Origin: Streptomyces sp. NRRL S-350
Lineage (GTDB): Bacteria; Actinomycetota; Actinomycetes; Streptomycetales; Streptomycetaceae
Assembly: GCF_000719705.1 (NCBI RefSeq)
Contig: NZ_JOHO01000006.1
Span: forward strand, 156,386 to 220,385
Length of the DNA: 64,000 nt
Reading direction: 5' to 3'
Shown here piece after piece: positions 37,890 through 46,917 of the stretch. Positions within the stretch are counted from its first letter, which is position 1. Each line of letters starts with the position of its first letter. The notes beneath the pieces are model-generated. The model saw nothing but the letters and a program-made list of their open reading frames with translations, did no database searches and was not told the DNA's origin. The position numbers and the translations under genes were made by a program.

Positions 37890-39106
37890 CCACCGCCCGC
37901 AGCTGGCTCGCCAGCGCCCAGGACTCGCCGTTCGGCGTGCACAACCTGCCGTACGGCGTCTTCACCGCCGCCGACTCGCCAGGCCGGCGGCGGATCGGCG
38001 TGCGTGTCGGAGACTTCGTGCTGGACGCCGGCGCGGCCGCCCGCGCGGCGGGCGCACCGTCCGTCCTGCTGGCCGCGGACTCGCTCAACCCGCTGATGGC
38101 CGCCGGGCGTTCGGCCTGGACGCAGGTCCGGGCGGACCTCACCACCTGGCTCACGGACGAATCCTTCCGCGAGGCGCTGTCGCCTGCTCTGCTGCCGGTG
38201 GGCGACGTCGAGCTGCACCTGCCGTTCGAGGTCGCCGACTACGTCGACTTCTACGCCTCCGAGCACCACGCCACCAACCTGGGCCGGATCTTCCGCCCGG
38301 GCTCGGAGCCGCTCACCCCCAACTGGAAGCACCTTCCCATCGGTTACCACGGGCGGGCGGGCACGGTCGTGGTCTCCGGCACGCCGGTGGTGCGGCCGCA
38401 CGGGCAGCGCAAGGCCCCCGCCGACGCCGCGCCGAGCTTCGGGCCGTCGCGCCGACTGGACATCGAGGCCGAGGTCGGCTTCGTCGTCGGCACGCCGTCC
38501 GAGCTGGGCACGCCGGTCCCACTGGACGACTTCCGCGAGCACGTGTTCGGCGTCTGCCTGCTCAACGACTGGTCGGCACGCGACATCCAGGCCTGGGAGT
38601 ACGTGCCGCTCGGCCCGTTCCTCGGCAAGTCCTTCGCCACGTCGATCTCGCCGTGGATCGTCCCGCTGGACGCACTGCAGCACGCCCGGGTCTCGCCGCC
38701 GCGGCGGGACGTCGAGCCGCTGCCGTACCTGGACGACCGGGACGGCGAGCCATGGGGCCTGGACCTGGCCATGGAGGTCCGGCTGAACGGGCACATGGTC
38801 TCGCGCCCGCCGTTCGCCACCATGTACTGGACGGCCCAGCAGCAGCTGACCCACATGACCGTCAACGGCGCCTCGCTGCGCACCGGCGACCTGTTCGCCT
38901 CGGGCACGGTCAGCGGGCCCGAGCCGGACACCCGGGGCGCGCTCATCGAGCTGACCTGGAACGGTGAGGAGCCGCTGAAGCTCGCGGACGGGACGACCCG
39001 GACCTTCCTGGAGGACGGCGACGAGGTCACCATCACCGCCACCGCGCCGGGGCCGGACGGCGCCGCGGTCGGGTTCGGCGAGGTCACCGGGCGGGTGCGC
39101 GGGTAG
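37886..39106 (+). CDS. fahA: Fumarylacetoacetase
   Basis: A 406-residue hydrolase that splits fumarylacetoacetate into fumarate and acetoacetate, the last step of tyrosine breakdown. The catalytic stretch DYVDFYASEHHATNLGRIFRPG contains the metal Asp and general-base His. DIEAEVGFVVG and LLNDWSARDIQAWEYVPLGPF provide the other metal ligands, and SPWIVPLDAL follows. The start is a TTG at 37886 overlapping the previous stop, with AGGAGGA just upstream. A conserved palindrome lies 66 bases after the stop. Confidence 0.95.
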   Translation: MTTARSWLASAQDSPFGVHNLPYGVFTAADSPGRRRIGVRVGDFVLDAGAAARAAGAPSVLLAADSLNPLMAAGRSAWTQVRADLTTWLTDESFREALSPALLPVGDVELHLPFEVADYVDFYASEHHATNLGRIFRPGSEPLTPNWKHLPIGYHGRAGTVVVSGTPVVRPHGQRKAPADAAPSFGPSRRLDIEAEVGFVVGTPSELGTPVPLDDFREHVFGVCLLNDWSARDIQAWEYVPLGPFLGKSFATSISPWIVPLDALQHARVSPPRRDVEPLPYLDDRDGEPWGLDLAMEVRLNGHMVSRPPFATMYWTAQQQLTHMTVNGASLRTGDLFASGTVSGPEPDTRGALIELTWNGEEPLKLADGTTRTFLEDGDEVTITATAPGPDGAAVGFGEVTGRVRG

Positions 39107-39171
39107 CCGGGGGAGCTGCCTCCACGACGAGGACAGACGGCTGACGGCAGACGGCAGACGGCAGACGGTGA

Positions 39172-39217
39172 ACAGATGACAGCTGACAGATTTCATCATC
39201 TGTCAGCTGTCATCTGT
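39172..39217. repeat. Long interspersed palindrome, copy B (convergent gap)
   Basis: A perfect 20-base stem, ACAGATGACAGCTGACAGAT (39172-39191) with its complement at 39198-39217, loop TTCATC. The core AGCTGACAGATTTCATC is identical to copy A at 13792. It lies between the convergent fahA and SDR genes and is flanked on the left by GACGGCA tandem units (39133-39165). Confidence 0.88.
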
Positions 39218-39270
39218 CGGTTGTCGGTTGCCGGCCGTCAGCCGGCGGCCGTCGTCGCCTGCGGCCGCCC

Positions 39271-40044
39271 CTACAGCCCCGCGCCTCCCGTGGCGTCGAT
39301 GACCCGCCCGGTCACCCAACGGGCGTCATCCGAGGCGAGGAACGCGACGATGTCCGCGATGTCCTCCGGCTGCCCGACCCGGCCGAGCGCCGCGACCGAG
39401 GCCGCGTACTTCTGCGCCTCCGCGTTGCCGCGCAGCCAGCCCGCGTTGACGTCGGTGTCCACGATGCCCGGCGCGACCGAGTTCGCGGTGATCCCGCGCG
39501 GCCCGAGTTGCTTGGCGAGGTTGAGGGTGAAGGTGTCCAGCGCCCCCTTGGTCGCGCCGTAGGCGATGATCTCCGGCATCGCCAGTCGGGCGGCCCCGCT
39601 GGAGACGTTGATGATCCGGCCGCCGTCCCGCAGCCGCTTCAGCCCGTGCTGCACCACGAAGAACGGCGCCCGGACGTTGACGGCGAACACCTCGTCGAAC
39701 TGCTCCTCGGTCAGCGAGTCGAGGTCCGCACTGCGGCCGATCCCGGCGTTGTTGACGATGATGTCCACCCCGCCGTCCGCCGCATGCGCTCCGACGGCGG
39801 CGTCGAAGGCCTCCCACAGCGCGGCCGCGTCACCGTGCCGCCCGAGTGCGGCCCGGAGTGCGAACGCCCGGCCGCCGCCGGCGCGGATGCCCGCCACCAC
39901 TTCCTCCGCCGCCGCCTCGTCGCGGGCGTAGCCCACGGCGACGGTGGCACCGTCCCGTCCGAGTCGACGGGCGATCGCCCGGCCGATCCCCCGGCTGCCG
40001 CCCGTGACCAGCGCCGTCTTGCCCCGGAGTCCGTACACACCCAT
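39271..40044 (-). CDS. Short-chain dehydrogenase/reductase
   Basis: A 257-residue NAD(P)-dependent oxidoreductase. Motifs: cofactor loop TGGSRGIGRA, NNAG in IIVNNAGIGRS, catalytic Ser in INVSSGAARL and YGATKGA (Tyr and Lys), and the end VTGRVIDATGGAGL. The ATG at 40044 has AGGAGGAGGGG upstream. It is divergent from a TetR regulator with two operator-like sites between them, so it is probably repressed by that protein. The substrate is unknown. Confidence 0.9.
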   Translation of the reverse strand: MGVYGLRGKTALVTGGSRGIGRAIARRLGRDGATVAVGYARDEAAAEEVVAGIRAGGGRAFALRAALGRHGDAAALWEAFDAAVGAHAADGGVDIIVNNAGIGRSADLDSLTEEQFDEVFAVNVRAPFFVVQHGLKRLRDGGRIINVSSGAARLAMPEIIAYGATKGALDTFTLNLAKQLGPRGITANSVAPGIVDTDVNAGWLRGNAEAQKYAASVAALGRVGQPEDIADIVAFLASDDARWVTGRVIDATGGAGL

Positions 40045-40077
40045 GGCAGAGCCCCCTCCTCCTGCGTCCAATGATTG

Positions 40078-40093
40078 TTGGTCGATCGCTCAA
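40078..40093. promoter_or_regulatory. TetR operator-like site 1
   Basis: TTGGTCGATCGCTCAA is an imperfect 16-base palindrome centred on CGATCG, 34 bases upstream of the SDR start. It resembles the common TetR site TTGAGCGATCGCTCAA. Confidence 0.6.
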
Positions 40094-40115
40094 TAAATAA
40101 CCTAACACGTACTTT

Positions 40116-40131
40116 TTGAGCGAGTGCTCTA
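40116..40131. promoter_or_regulatory. TetR operator-like site 2
   Basis: TTGAGCGAGTGCTCTA matches TTGAGCGATCGCTCAA at 13 of 16 positions and lies 11 bases before the TetR ATG. Its centre is 38 bases from site 1. The two sites suggest joint control of the divergent SDR and TetR genes. Confidence 0.6.
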
Positions 40132-40142
40132 AAATTCGACCC

Positions 40143-40844
40143 ATGACCGAGGCAGGGGCCCAGGAGCAGGCGCGGAAGCAGCGTCGGGAACATCGGCAGG
40201 AGCAAGCGCCGGTGCCGGTGCCCGAGCGCGCCCCGGCCGACGCCCCGCCCCGCCCCAGGCGAGGCCGCCCGCCGGCCTTCGACCGCGCCGAAGCCCTGAC
40301 CGCCGCCACCCGGCTGTTCTGGGAGCGCGGCTACGAGGCCACCTCCGTCAGCGACCTGACCGAGGCCACCGGCATGCGCCCGGGCAGCCTCTACGCGGCG
40401 TTCGGAGACAAGCGGTCGTTGTTCGAGGAGGTCGTCCGCCAGTACGGCCGCTCTCCCGTCGGCGCCTTCGCGGCCGTGGCGCTGGAGGAGGAACCCACCG
40501 CGCACGGCGCCTTCGCCCGCATCCTGCGGGAGGCCGCCGCCGTCTACACCGACCCGTCCCATCCGGCCGGCTGCCTGGTGATCTCCGCCGCCACCAACGT
40601 CTCCCCGCAGGATGCCGGGGTCCAGGCCCACCTGCGCGAGCTTCGCACCGGGAACCTGCGGGTCTTCGAGGCGCGGCTGCGCCGGGCCCAGGAGGACGGC
40701 GAGCTGGCTCCCGAGGCCGATCCGAAGGCGCTGGCCGGCTTCCTCGCCACCGTCATCCAGGGCATGTCGCAGCAGGCCAGGGACGGCGCCACCACCGCCG
40801 ACCTGACCCGCACCGCCGAACTCGCCCTGCGCGCCTGGCCGTGA
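40143..40844 (+). CDS. TetR/AcrR family regulator
   Basis: A 233-residue repressor with a 40-residue Gln/Arg/Pro-rich start, then a TetR helix-turn-helix (FDRAEALTAATRLFWERGYEATSVSDLTEATGMRPGSLYAAFGDKRSLFEEVV). The C-terminal ligand domain includes HPAGCLVISAATNVSP, similar to the YcdC/NemR-like branch that often contains a reactive cysteine. No ribosome site is evident before the ATG at 40143, so the message may be leaderless. It is divergent from the SDR gene. Confidence 0.88.
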   Translation: MTEAGAQEQARKQRREHRQEQAPVPVPERAPADAPPRPRRGRPPAFDRAEALTAATRLFWERGYEATSVSDLTEATGMRPGSLYAAFGDKRSLFEEVVRQYGRSPVGAFAAVALEEEPTAHGAFARILREAAAVYTDPSHPAGCLVISAATNVSPQDAGVQAHLRELRTGNLRVFEARLRRAQEDGELAPEADPKALAGFLATVIQGMSQQARDGATTADLTRTAELALRAWP

Positions 40845-41044
40845 CCGGAGCCGCAGGCCCCGGACCGCACGGCCATCCCGGCCATCCCGGTCGAGCCCCC
40901 GGCCCGGTGATCACAACTCCGCACCGCCCCCGGTACGGTGGGCGGCAGGAACCGGCGGAAACCGGCGGAAGCAGTGGAAGCGAACGGCGGACGTCGCGAG
41001 GCGGCGACGGACACCGACATCACCGAGGAACGGGAGCGGGCCCG

Positions 41045-42163
41045 ATGAGCGCAGAGGTTCCGGAGGTCCGGACGTACCTGGACGGCGGCGTCGGGCGGAT
41101 CGTGCTGAACCGCCCGCAGGCGCTCAACTCGCTCACCCACCGCATGATCACCGCCCTGCGCACGACGCTCGACGCCTGGGCGGCCGACGAGCGCGTACGC
41201 GTCGTGGTACTGAGCGGCGCCGGTGAACGCGGCCTGTGCGCGGGCGCCGACATCCGCGCGATGCACGACGACGCGAAGGCGGGCGGGGCCGGCACCCGGG
41301 CCTTCTTCCGCGACGAGTACCGCCTGAACGCGCTGATCGCCCGCTACCCGAAGCCGTACGTCGCGGTGATGGACGGCATCACGATGGGCGGCGGCGTCGG
41401 CCTCTCCGCCCACGGCGCGATCCGGATCGTCACCGAGCGCTCCACCGTCGCGATGCCGGAGACCCGGATCGGGCTCGTCCCGGACGTCGGCGGCAGCCGC
41501 CTGCTCGCCCACTCCCCGGGCGAGTTGGGCATCCACCTCGGACTCACCTCGGCCTCGATGGGCCCGGGCGACGCGCTCCTGTGCGGGTTCGCCGACCACT
41601 ACGTGCCCTCCGCGCGGATCCCCGAGCTGCTCGACGCCCTCACCCGAAGCGCCGCGTCGACCTCCGCCGACCCGACCTCCGCCACCACGCCTTCCGCCGT
41701 GACGACCGCCTCCGTCACGACCGCCGCCGTCGACGCCGTCGTCGCCGCGCACACCGAGCCCGCGCCGCCCGCCGCCCTGGCCGCTCAGCGCGCCTGGATC
41801 GACGAGTGCTACGCGGCCGACACCGCCGAGGAGATCGTCGAGCGCCTGCTGAACTCCGGCGTCCCAGAAGCGAAGGAGGCCGTCGCACTGCTCCTCGGGA
41901 ACTCCCCCACCGCCGTCAAGGCGGCCCTGGCCGCGCTGCGCCGGGCCCGTACGCTGCCCTCGCTGGAAGCCGTGCTCGACCAGGAGTACCGCGTCTCCTG
42001 CGCCGCGCTGGACGGCCACGACCTGGTCGAGGGCATCCGCGCCCAGGTGATCGACAAGGACCGCAACCCCCGTTGGGAACCCGCCACCCTCGCCGGGGTG
42101 ACGGAGGTGGACGTCGCCCGCTTCCTCGCCCCCCGCGAGGGCGACGAACTCGGCCTGGCCTGA
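41045..42163 (+). CDS. 3-hydroxyisobutyryl-CoA hydrolase-like crotonase
   Basis: A 372-residue crotonase-fold enzyme, the length expected for 3-hydroxyisobutyryl-CoA hydrolase in valine breakdown. Oxyanion-hole motifs are AGADIRAMH and YPKPYVAVMDGITMGGGVGLS, and the catalytic acid region is AMPETRIGLVPDVGGSRLL. A Thr/Ser/Ala-rich insert (about residues 200-230, TSADPTSATTPSAVTTASV) interrupts the helical part. GGGAG precedes the ATG at 41045. A second crotonase follows after a gap holding an 11-base tandem repeat. Confidence 0.85.
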   Translation: MSAEVPEVRTYLDGGVGRIVLNRPQALNSLTHRMITALRTTLDAWAADERVRVVVLSGAGERGLCAGADIRAMHDDAKAGGAGTRAFFRDEYRLNALIARYPKPYVAVMDGITMGGGVGLSAHGAIRIVTERSTVAMPETRIGLVPDVGGSRLLAHSPGELGIHLGLTSASMGPGDALLCGFADHYVPSARIPELLDALTRSAASTSADPTSATTPSAVTTASVTTAAVDAVVAAHTEPAPPAALAAQRAWIDECYAADTAEEIVERLLNSGVPEAKEAVALLLGNSPTAVKAALAALRRARTLPSLEAVLDQEYRVSCAALDGHDLVEGIRAQVIDKDRNPRWEPATLAGVTEVDVARFLAPREGDELGLA

Positions 42164-42180
42164 ACCGCCGAGGGCCCTGG

Positions 42181-42213
42181 CCCCGACCTTGCCCCAACCT
42201 TGCCCCGACCTTG
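42181..42213 (+). repeat. 11-base tandem repeat
   Basis: Three consecutive copies of CCCCRACCTTG lie just after the crotonase stop. Confidence 0.85.
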
Positions 42214-42375
42214 CCCACGGGCCGGACCGCCGAGCGGCGCCCGGCCTGGCGCCCCGCCGACTCGTGACCGGTGTCTCGCATGTCAAGACTGGCGCGAGGC
42301 GGGCCGGGTCGTAGATCGTTGGGTGGTCAGGGCGCGCCCGCGCGGCGCCGAGCAGCGGAATGGGAGTCAACGGCG

Positions 42376-43167
42376 ATGACCGAGGCCGAGACCGAGACCT
42401 ACGAGACGATCCTGGTCGAGCGCAAGGGCCGGGTGGGGCTGATCACCCTCAACCGGCCCAAGGCGCTCAACGCGCTGAACACCCGGCTGATGAACGAGGT
42501 GGTCGCCGCCGCGACCGCCTTCGACCGGGATCCGGAGATCGGCTGTCTGGTGATCACCGGTTCGGAGAAGGCCTTCGCGGCCGGCGCCGACATCAAGGAG
42601 ATGCAGGGCAACCGGTTCCCGGACGTCTACCTGGACGACTGGCTGGGCCCGTGGGACCGGCTCGCCGCCCTGCGCAAGCCGGTGGTGGCGGCGGTGGCCG
42701 GGTTCGCGCTCGGTGGCGGCTGCGAGCTGGCGATGATGTGCGACATCCTGCTGGCGGCGGACACCGCGAAGTTCGGGCAGCCGGAGATCAAGCTCGGCGT
42801 CATCCCCGGCATCGGCGGCTCGCAGCGACTGACCCGGGCGGTCGGCAAGGCGAAGGCGATGGAGCTGTGCCTGACCGGCCGGATGATGGGCGCCGAGGAG
42901 GCCGAGCGGGCCGGACTGGTCTCCCGCATCGTCCCCGCCGACCAGTTGCTCGCCGAGGCCCTGGCCACCGCCGAGACCGTCGCGGCGATGTCCACCCCGG
43001 CGGCGGTCATGCTGAAGGAGAGCGTCAACCGCGCCTTCGAGACGACGCTCGCCGAGGGCGTCCGCTTCGAGCGGCGGCTCTTCCACGCGGCGTTCGCCAC
43101 GGCGGACCAGAAGGAGGGCATGGCGGCCTTCGCCGAGAAGCGGCCGCCGTCGTTCACCAACCGCTGA
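42376..43167 (+). CDS. echA: Enoyl-CoA hydratase
   Basis: A 263-residue crotonase, the normal length for enoyl-CoA hydratase. GADIKEM and [17 protein letters not shown] form the oxyanion hole. The catalytic glutamates lie in the [12 protein letters not shown] and [20 protein letters not shown] segments. GGAG lies about 10 bases before the ATG at 42376. It acts in fatty acid or amino acid beta-oxidation and may share a transcript with the preceding hydrolase gene. Confidence 0.92.
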   Translation: MTEAETETYETILVERKGRVGLITLNRPKALNALNTRLMNEVVAAATAFDRDPEIGCLVITGSEKAFAAGADIKEMQGNRFPDVYLDDWLGPWDRLAALRKPVVAAVAGFALGGGCELAMMCDILLAADTAKFGQPEIKLGVIPGIGGSQRLTRAVGKAKAMELCLTGRMMGAEEAERAGLVSRIVPADQLLAEALATAETVAAMSTPAAVMLKESVNRAFETTLAEGVRFERRLFHAAFATADQKEGMAAFAEKRPPSFTNR

Positions 43168-43333
43168 CGGTCGGCAGTTGACCGCGTTCAACTGCCCGCG
43201 TTCAAGTGACCGCGCTCGGCTCACCGCGCTCGGCTGACGGCGCCCGGTCGACGGACCTGCGGCCGGCGGCGCTCGGCCCGACCGACCTTCGGCCGACGGC
43301 GCTCGGTTGGCGGCTCGGCGCTCGTTGACGAGT

Positions 43334-43374
43334 TTCAGCTGACAGACTTCAGATGATGAAATCTGTCAGCTGAA
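43334..43374. repeat. Long interspersed palindrome, copy C (inverted)
   Basis: TTCAGCTGACAGA (43334-43346) and TCTGTCAGCTGAA (43362-43374) form a 13-base stem. Read on the minus strand it contains AGCTGACAGATTTCATCATC, identical to copy B. It lies between the convergent enoyl-CoA hydratase and channel genes. The sequence before it (43168-43330) is degenerate GACGGCGCTCGG repeats. Confidence 0.8.
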
Positions 43375-43411
43375 CTCTGTTCGCCCTCCGCAGTGGGGCC
43401 CCGCTGCGCGC

Positions 43412-45340
43412 TCACCCCTCGTCCACCGCGACCGTGTTCAGCCGGGCCAGACCGCTGCGGGTGGCGGCGACCACGATCCGGTCGCCCGGGGTGAGCCGTC
43501 GGGTGCGGTCGGGGACGTTCCACTGCAGCTGCGCAGTACGGGCGAAGCGGGCGGCGATGACCCGCACGCCGCCCGGGTCCTCCAGGTCGTGCCGGTTCAG
43601 GCCGATCAGCCCGCTGCCGTCCTCGACCGTCAACTCGGCGATCAGCAGCGCGTGCCGGAACACCGACAGTGTCCCGCGCACCTCGCGCCCCATCAGTGCC
43701 GCCGCGAAGGCCGGCGCGGCCAGGTAGGAGACCGACCGAGACGCGGCGTTGTCCAGCGTCCGGTAGAAGTGCCCGGCGAAGTCGTCGTCGAACAGCCGCA
43801 CCACCACGCGGACCTCTGGATTTCCGTGGCGCGCCTCCAGTGCCGCTTCCAGGTTGGTGGCGTCGTCACCGCTGACCGCGACCAGCGCCCGGCTGTGCTT
43901 CAGCCGGGCCCGGCGCAGTTGCTCCTCGAACGGGCCGTCGCCCATCACCACCGGGATCCCGAGCGCCCGGACGGCGGCGACGCCGCGCGCCTGCGGATCC
44001 CGCTCCATGCAGACCACCGGGACGCCCAGGTCGTGCAGTTGGGTCGCGACCCGGGTGCCGACGTTGCCGAGGCCGACGACGATGACGTGGTCGCGGGTGC
44101 CGGCCCCGGGCGTGCGCGGCTGTCCGCGCCGCCCGGAGGCCAGCACCTCGACCGCGATCGCGGTGGCGACCGGCGCGAAGGTGATCCCGCAGATGGTGAT
44201 CACCACCTGCGCGACCCGCTGCCACAGCCCGCCGGTGCCCGTCCCGGCGGCGATGTCGGCGAGCTGGTCGGGCTGGGCGGCTCCGGCCAGGTCGAGGAGC
44301 GAGATGTAGACCGTCCAGCCGAAGTTCCGGTTGAGGTACCAGAGCACACCGAAGGACATCAGCACGGCGGCGAAGGCGGTGAGCAGCACCAGCCGCATCC
44401 GGGCGCTGGTGAAGAAACGCATGGTGTCGAGCAGCCGCCAGCGCAACCGCCGCCGCCAGCCGGTCGGCTCCCGCGGCTCGATCCGCAGCACCTGCAGCGC
44501 GGCGGTACCGCCCGTTTCCGCGGCCGGTTCGGGGTCTCTGGCCGGTTCGGGGTCTCCCACCGAATCGGGGTCTCCCACCGACGCGGGCTCCGTCCCCGGT
44601 TCGTGGGCCGCAGCCGGTTCACGGGCCGCGGCTGCCCCGGGGTCCGCCGTCGGCTCCGGTTCGCGCCGCGCGCCTCCCGGCCGGACGGGTCCGTCGTCGC
44701 CGAACTCCGCGGCGAGCCTGACGAATTCGGCCGAGTCGCCCTGCTGCTCGGGCAGGAGCCGGATCTTGCTGAGGTCCTGCCGGTCGATCTGGTCGGCGAC
44801 CACGCAGACCCGGTCGGCGGTGATGGCGTCGTCGAACGCGATGTGCAGGTAACGCCCGTCGATCTCGACCGAGTTGGGCCGTCCGAGTGCGGCGGCCGCG
44901 AAGGCCGGGGCGGCGGTGGCGGAGCCGGAGAGCGCGGCACCGTTCTTGAGCAGCCGTTCGATGTTCTCGCCGAGCCGCTGGTTGAACATCCGGAACACGA
45001 TGCGGATGTCGGGGTTGTGGTTCTGGGCGCTGAGCGCGGCGTGGATGTTCTCCTGGTCGCTCCCCTCGACCAGGGCGAGGCCGCGGGCGGTGCCGATGGA
45101 CACCGCCCGCAGGGCCTCGTCGGTGATGCTGGCGTACTCCACGACGGCCGCGACGCCGGTGAGTTGTTCGATCCGCGGGGCGTGGTCGCGGGTCCGGTCG
45201 GCGACCAGGACGACGACGGGTACCTCGTAGTGCTCGACGAGTTCCAGGACCAGTCGGTGTGCCAGCGCGTTGCCCCCGCAGACGATGTAGTGCTGGCTGA
45301 TCGGCTCGACCGGAGGGGTCCCCCACCCTTCAGAAGTCAT
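43412..45340 (-). CDS. Twin-RCK (TrkA-N) channel-like membrane protein, CASTOR/POLLUX type
   Basis: A 642-residue protein. A first NAD-binding RCK domain begins HYIVCGGNALAHRLVLELVEH, then a Pro/Glu/Ala/Arg-rich linker (about residues 225-285). Two membrane helices follow (LVLLTAFAAVLMSFGVLWYLN and VVITICGITFAPVATAIAVEVLA) with a pore-like loop, and a second RCK domain begins HVIVVGLGNVGTRVATQLHDLG. The order RCK-pore-RCK differs from ordinary KtrA/TrkA systems and resembles CASTOR/POLLUX ion channels. It probably conducts or gates a cation. The pore has no classical TVGYG filter. The gene is divergent from the HdeD-like gene. Confidence 0.75.
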   Translation of the reverse strand: MTSEGWGTPPVEPISQHYIVCGGNALAHRLVLELVEHYEVPVVVLVADRTRDHAPRIEQLTGVAAVVEYASITDEALRAVSIGTARGLALVEGSDQENIHAALSAQNHNPDIRIVFRMFNQRLGENIERLLKNGAALSGSATAAPAFAAAALGRPNSVEIDGRYLHIAFDDAITADRVCVVADQIDRQDLSKIRLLPEQQGDSAEFVRLAAEFGDDGPVRPGGARREPEPTADPGAAAAREPAAAHEPGTEPASVGDPDSVGDPEPARDPEPAAETGGTAALQVLRIEPREPTGWRRRLRWRLLDTMRFFTSARMRLVLLTAFAAVLMSFGVLWYLNRNFGWTVYISLLDLAGAAQPDQLADIAAGTGTGGLWQRVAQVVITICGITFAPVATAIAVEVLASGRRGQPRTPGAGTRDHVIVVGLGNVGTRVATQLHDLGVPVVCMERDPQARGVAAVRALGIPVVMGDGPFEEQLRRARLKHSRALVAVSGDDATNLEAALEARHGNPEVRVVVRLFDDDFAGHFYRTLDNAASRSVSYLAAPAFAAALMGREVRGTLSVFRHALLIAELTVEDGSGLIGLNRHDLEDPGGVRVIAARFARTAQLQWNVPDRTRRLTPGDRIVVAATRSGLARLNTVAVDEG

Positions 45341-45518
45341 ACCGACGGATGATATCCACGGCTGGTGTCCGGCGGGTGTCGTTCCGGCGACCGCGGCGGA
45401 CCGCCCGAACGGCGGTATCCGGCGCGCGACCCGAAGGCCTCTCGGAAAGGCTGGGCCCGTTCCCTGTCCGCCCCGCCAAGCCCGACGTCACCGTCGCCGG
45501 CCCGAGGAGTACACCACC

Positions 45519-46118
45519 GTGGTCTCTCCGATCATCACCCCCGACGGTTCCCCGGTCCAGGGCCCGCTCGGCATGCTCGCCAAGGCCGCCTGGCAGATCC
45601 TGATGGTCGCCGGACTCGCCTCGCTCGCCCTCGGCATCGTCGTCTTCGCCTGGCCCCGCGAGACGCTTCTCGTGGTGGGCGTGCTCTTCGGGCTCTACCT
45701 GCTCGTGATCGGCGTCGTGCAACTGGTCGCCTCGTTCGGCACGCACGCCACCACCGCGCTGCGGGTGCTGGCCTTCATCAGCGGCGCGATCTGCGTGCTG
45801 CTGGGGCTGCTCTGCTTCCGCAGCGCGGCTCAGTCCGTGCTGCTGCTCGCGCTCTGGATCGGGATCGGGTGGCTCTTCCGCGGCATCACCCAGCTCGCCG
45901 CCGCGATCTCCGACCCCCTGATGCCGGCCCGCAGCTGGCAGGCCTTCGCGGGCGTGGCCAACACACTGGCCGGTGTGCTGCTGATGGTCTGGCCGGCCGG
46001 GTCGATCACCGCGCTGGCCGTGCTGGCCGGCTGCTGGCTGGTGATCCTGGGCGTGGTCGAGCTCGCGACGGCGATCCAGGTGCGCAGCCGGGCCAAGCGG
46101 CTCCCGTCGGGGGCCTGA
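45519..46118 (+). CDS. HdeD family (DUF308) membrane protein
   Basis: A 199-residue protein with six membrane helices arranged as three repeats of the DUF308 pattern, for example WQILMVAGLASLALGIVVFAWPRETLLVVGVLFGLYLLVIG. The GTG at 45519 has GAGGAG upstream. The family founder HdeD is linked to acid resistance in E. coli; the actinobacterial role is unknown. Confidence 0.85.
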   Translation: MVSPIITPDGSPVQGPLGMLAKAAWQILMVAGLASLALGIVVFAWPRETLLVVGVLFGLYLLVIGVVQLVASFGTHATTALRVLAFISGAICVLLGLLCFRSAAQSVLLLALWIGIGWLFRGITQLAAAISDPLMPARSWQAFAGVANTLAGVLLMVWPAGSITALAVLAGCWLVILGVVELATAIQVRSRAKRLPSGA

Positions 46119-46146
46119 CCCACGGGGCCCCCGAGCCGGAGAGGGC

Positions 46147-46166
46147 CCGGAGGCCGCCGCCTCCGG
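46147..46166. terminator. Short hairpin in convergent gap
   Basis: CCGGAGGC and GCCTCCGG form a perfect 8-base stem between the HdeD-like gene and the DUF6461 gene. Confidence 0.6.
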
Positions 46167-46185
46167 CCGGACCGCCCCGCCGCCG

Positions 46186-46824
46186 TTACGGCCGCGGGGC
46201 GTAGCCGAGCCGGAAGGTGGCGGCCTCCAGCCGTTCCGGGGTGAGCCGGACCTCGGTCAGCCGCTCGGCCAGCGCGAACGCGGCCTCGGTGTGCAGGTCG
46301 TAGCGGTTCCCGTCGAGCCGGAAGCCGCAGGCGGCCATCAGCTCGACGGTCCCCGGGGCGTCGGCGTCCGAACCGTCCCGCTGGTCGGCGAAGAGCGGTT
46401 CGAAGCGGAGCCGGCAGGTGCCGTGCTCCCACCAGTTGAAGTGGTCCACCGCGTTGACGTTGCGGAAGTGCGAGACCAGCCGGGTGCCGTCGCCGAGCCC
46501 GGGTATGACCTCGTGCAGGCTGCCGAGGTAGCCGTAGACCTCGACGGCGAGGGCCCAGCCGTCCGCCTCGGTGACGGCGACGAGCAGCCGGTCGTCGTCC
46601 TCGCCGAGCAGGGCCGCGGCCTCCTCGTCCTCGCCGTCGTCGAACGTCTCCCAGGCCTCGACCACCGCCTCCAGGCCGGTCACCTCGCGACCGGGCAGGG
46701 CGTCGAAGCGGCGCAGCAGTTCTCCGGCCGAGATCCCCTGGACCTGGGTGAGGCAGTAGGCCTCGCCCAGGACGGGGTAGCGCTTCTCGAACCAGGTGTA
46801 GTCGGTGGCGTGTGCGGCGGTCAT
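46186..46824 (-). CDS. DUF6461 family protein
   Basis: A 212-residue soluble protein. The opening TDYTWFEKRYPVLGEAYCLTQVQGISAGELLRRF, the VEVYGYLGSLHEVIPGL middle and the HFNWWEHGTCRLRFEPL segment match the actinobacterial DUF6461 family, which is common in streptomycetes and has no assigned function. It is monocistronic. Confidence 0.75.
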   Translation of the reverse strand: MTAAHATDYTWFEKRYPVLGEAYCLTQVQGISAGELLRRFDALPGREVTGLEAVVEAWETFDDGEDEEAAALLGEDDDRLLVAVTEADGWALAVEVYGYLGSLHEVIPGLGDGTRLVSHFRNVNAVDHFNWWEHGTCRLRFEPLFADQRDGSDADAPGTVELMAACGFRLDGNRYDLHTEAAFALAERLTEVRLTPERLEAATFRLGYAPRP

Positions 46825-46917
46825 GGGCCGATGCTGTCAGACGGGTCCGACATCCGGCCCCACCGCCCCCGGAATCGGCGCCCAGGGCCCACCCCGGCCG
46901 GGCTCAGCGCCCCTGGC

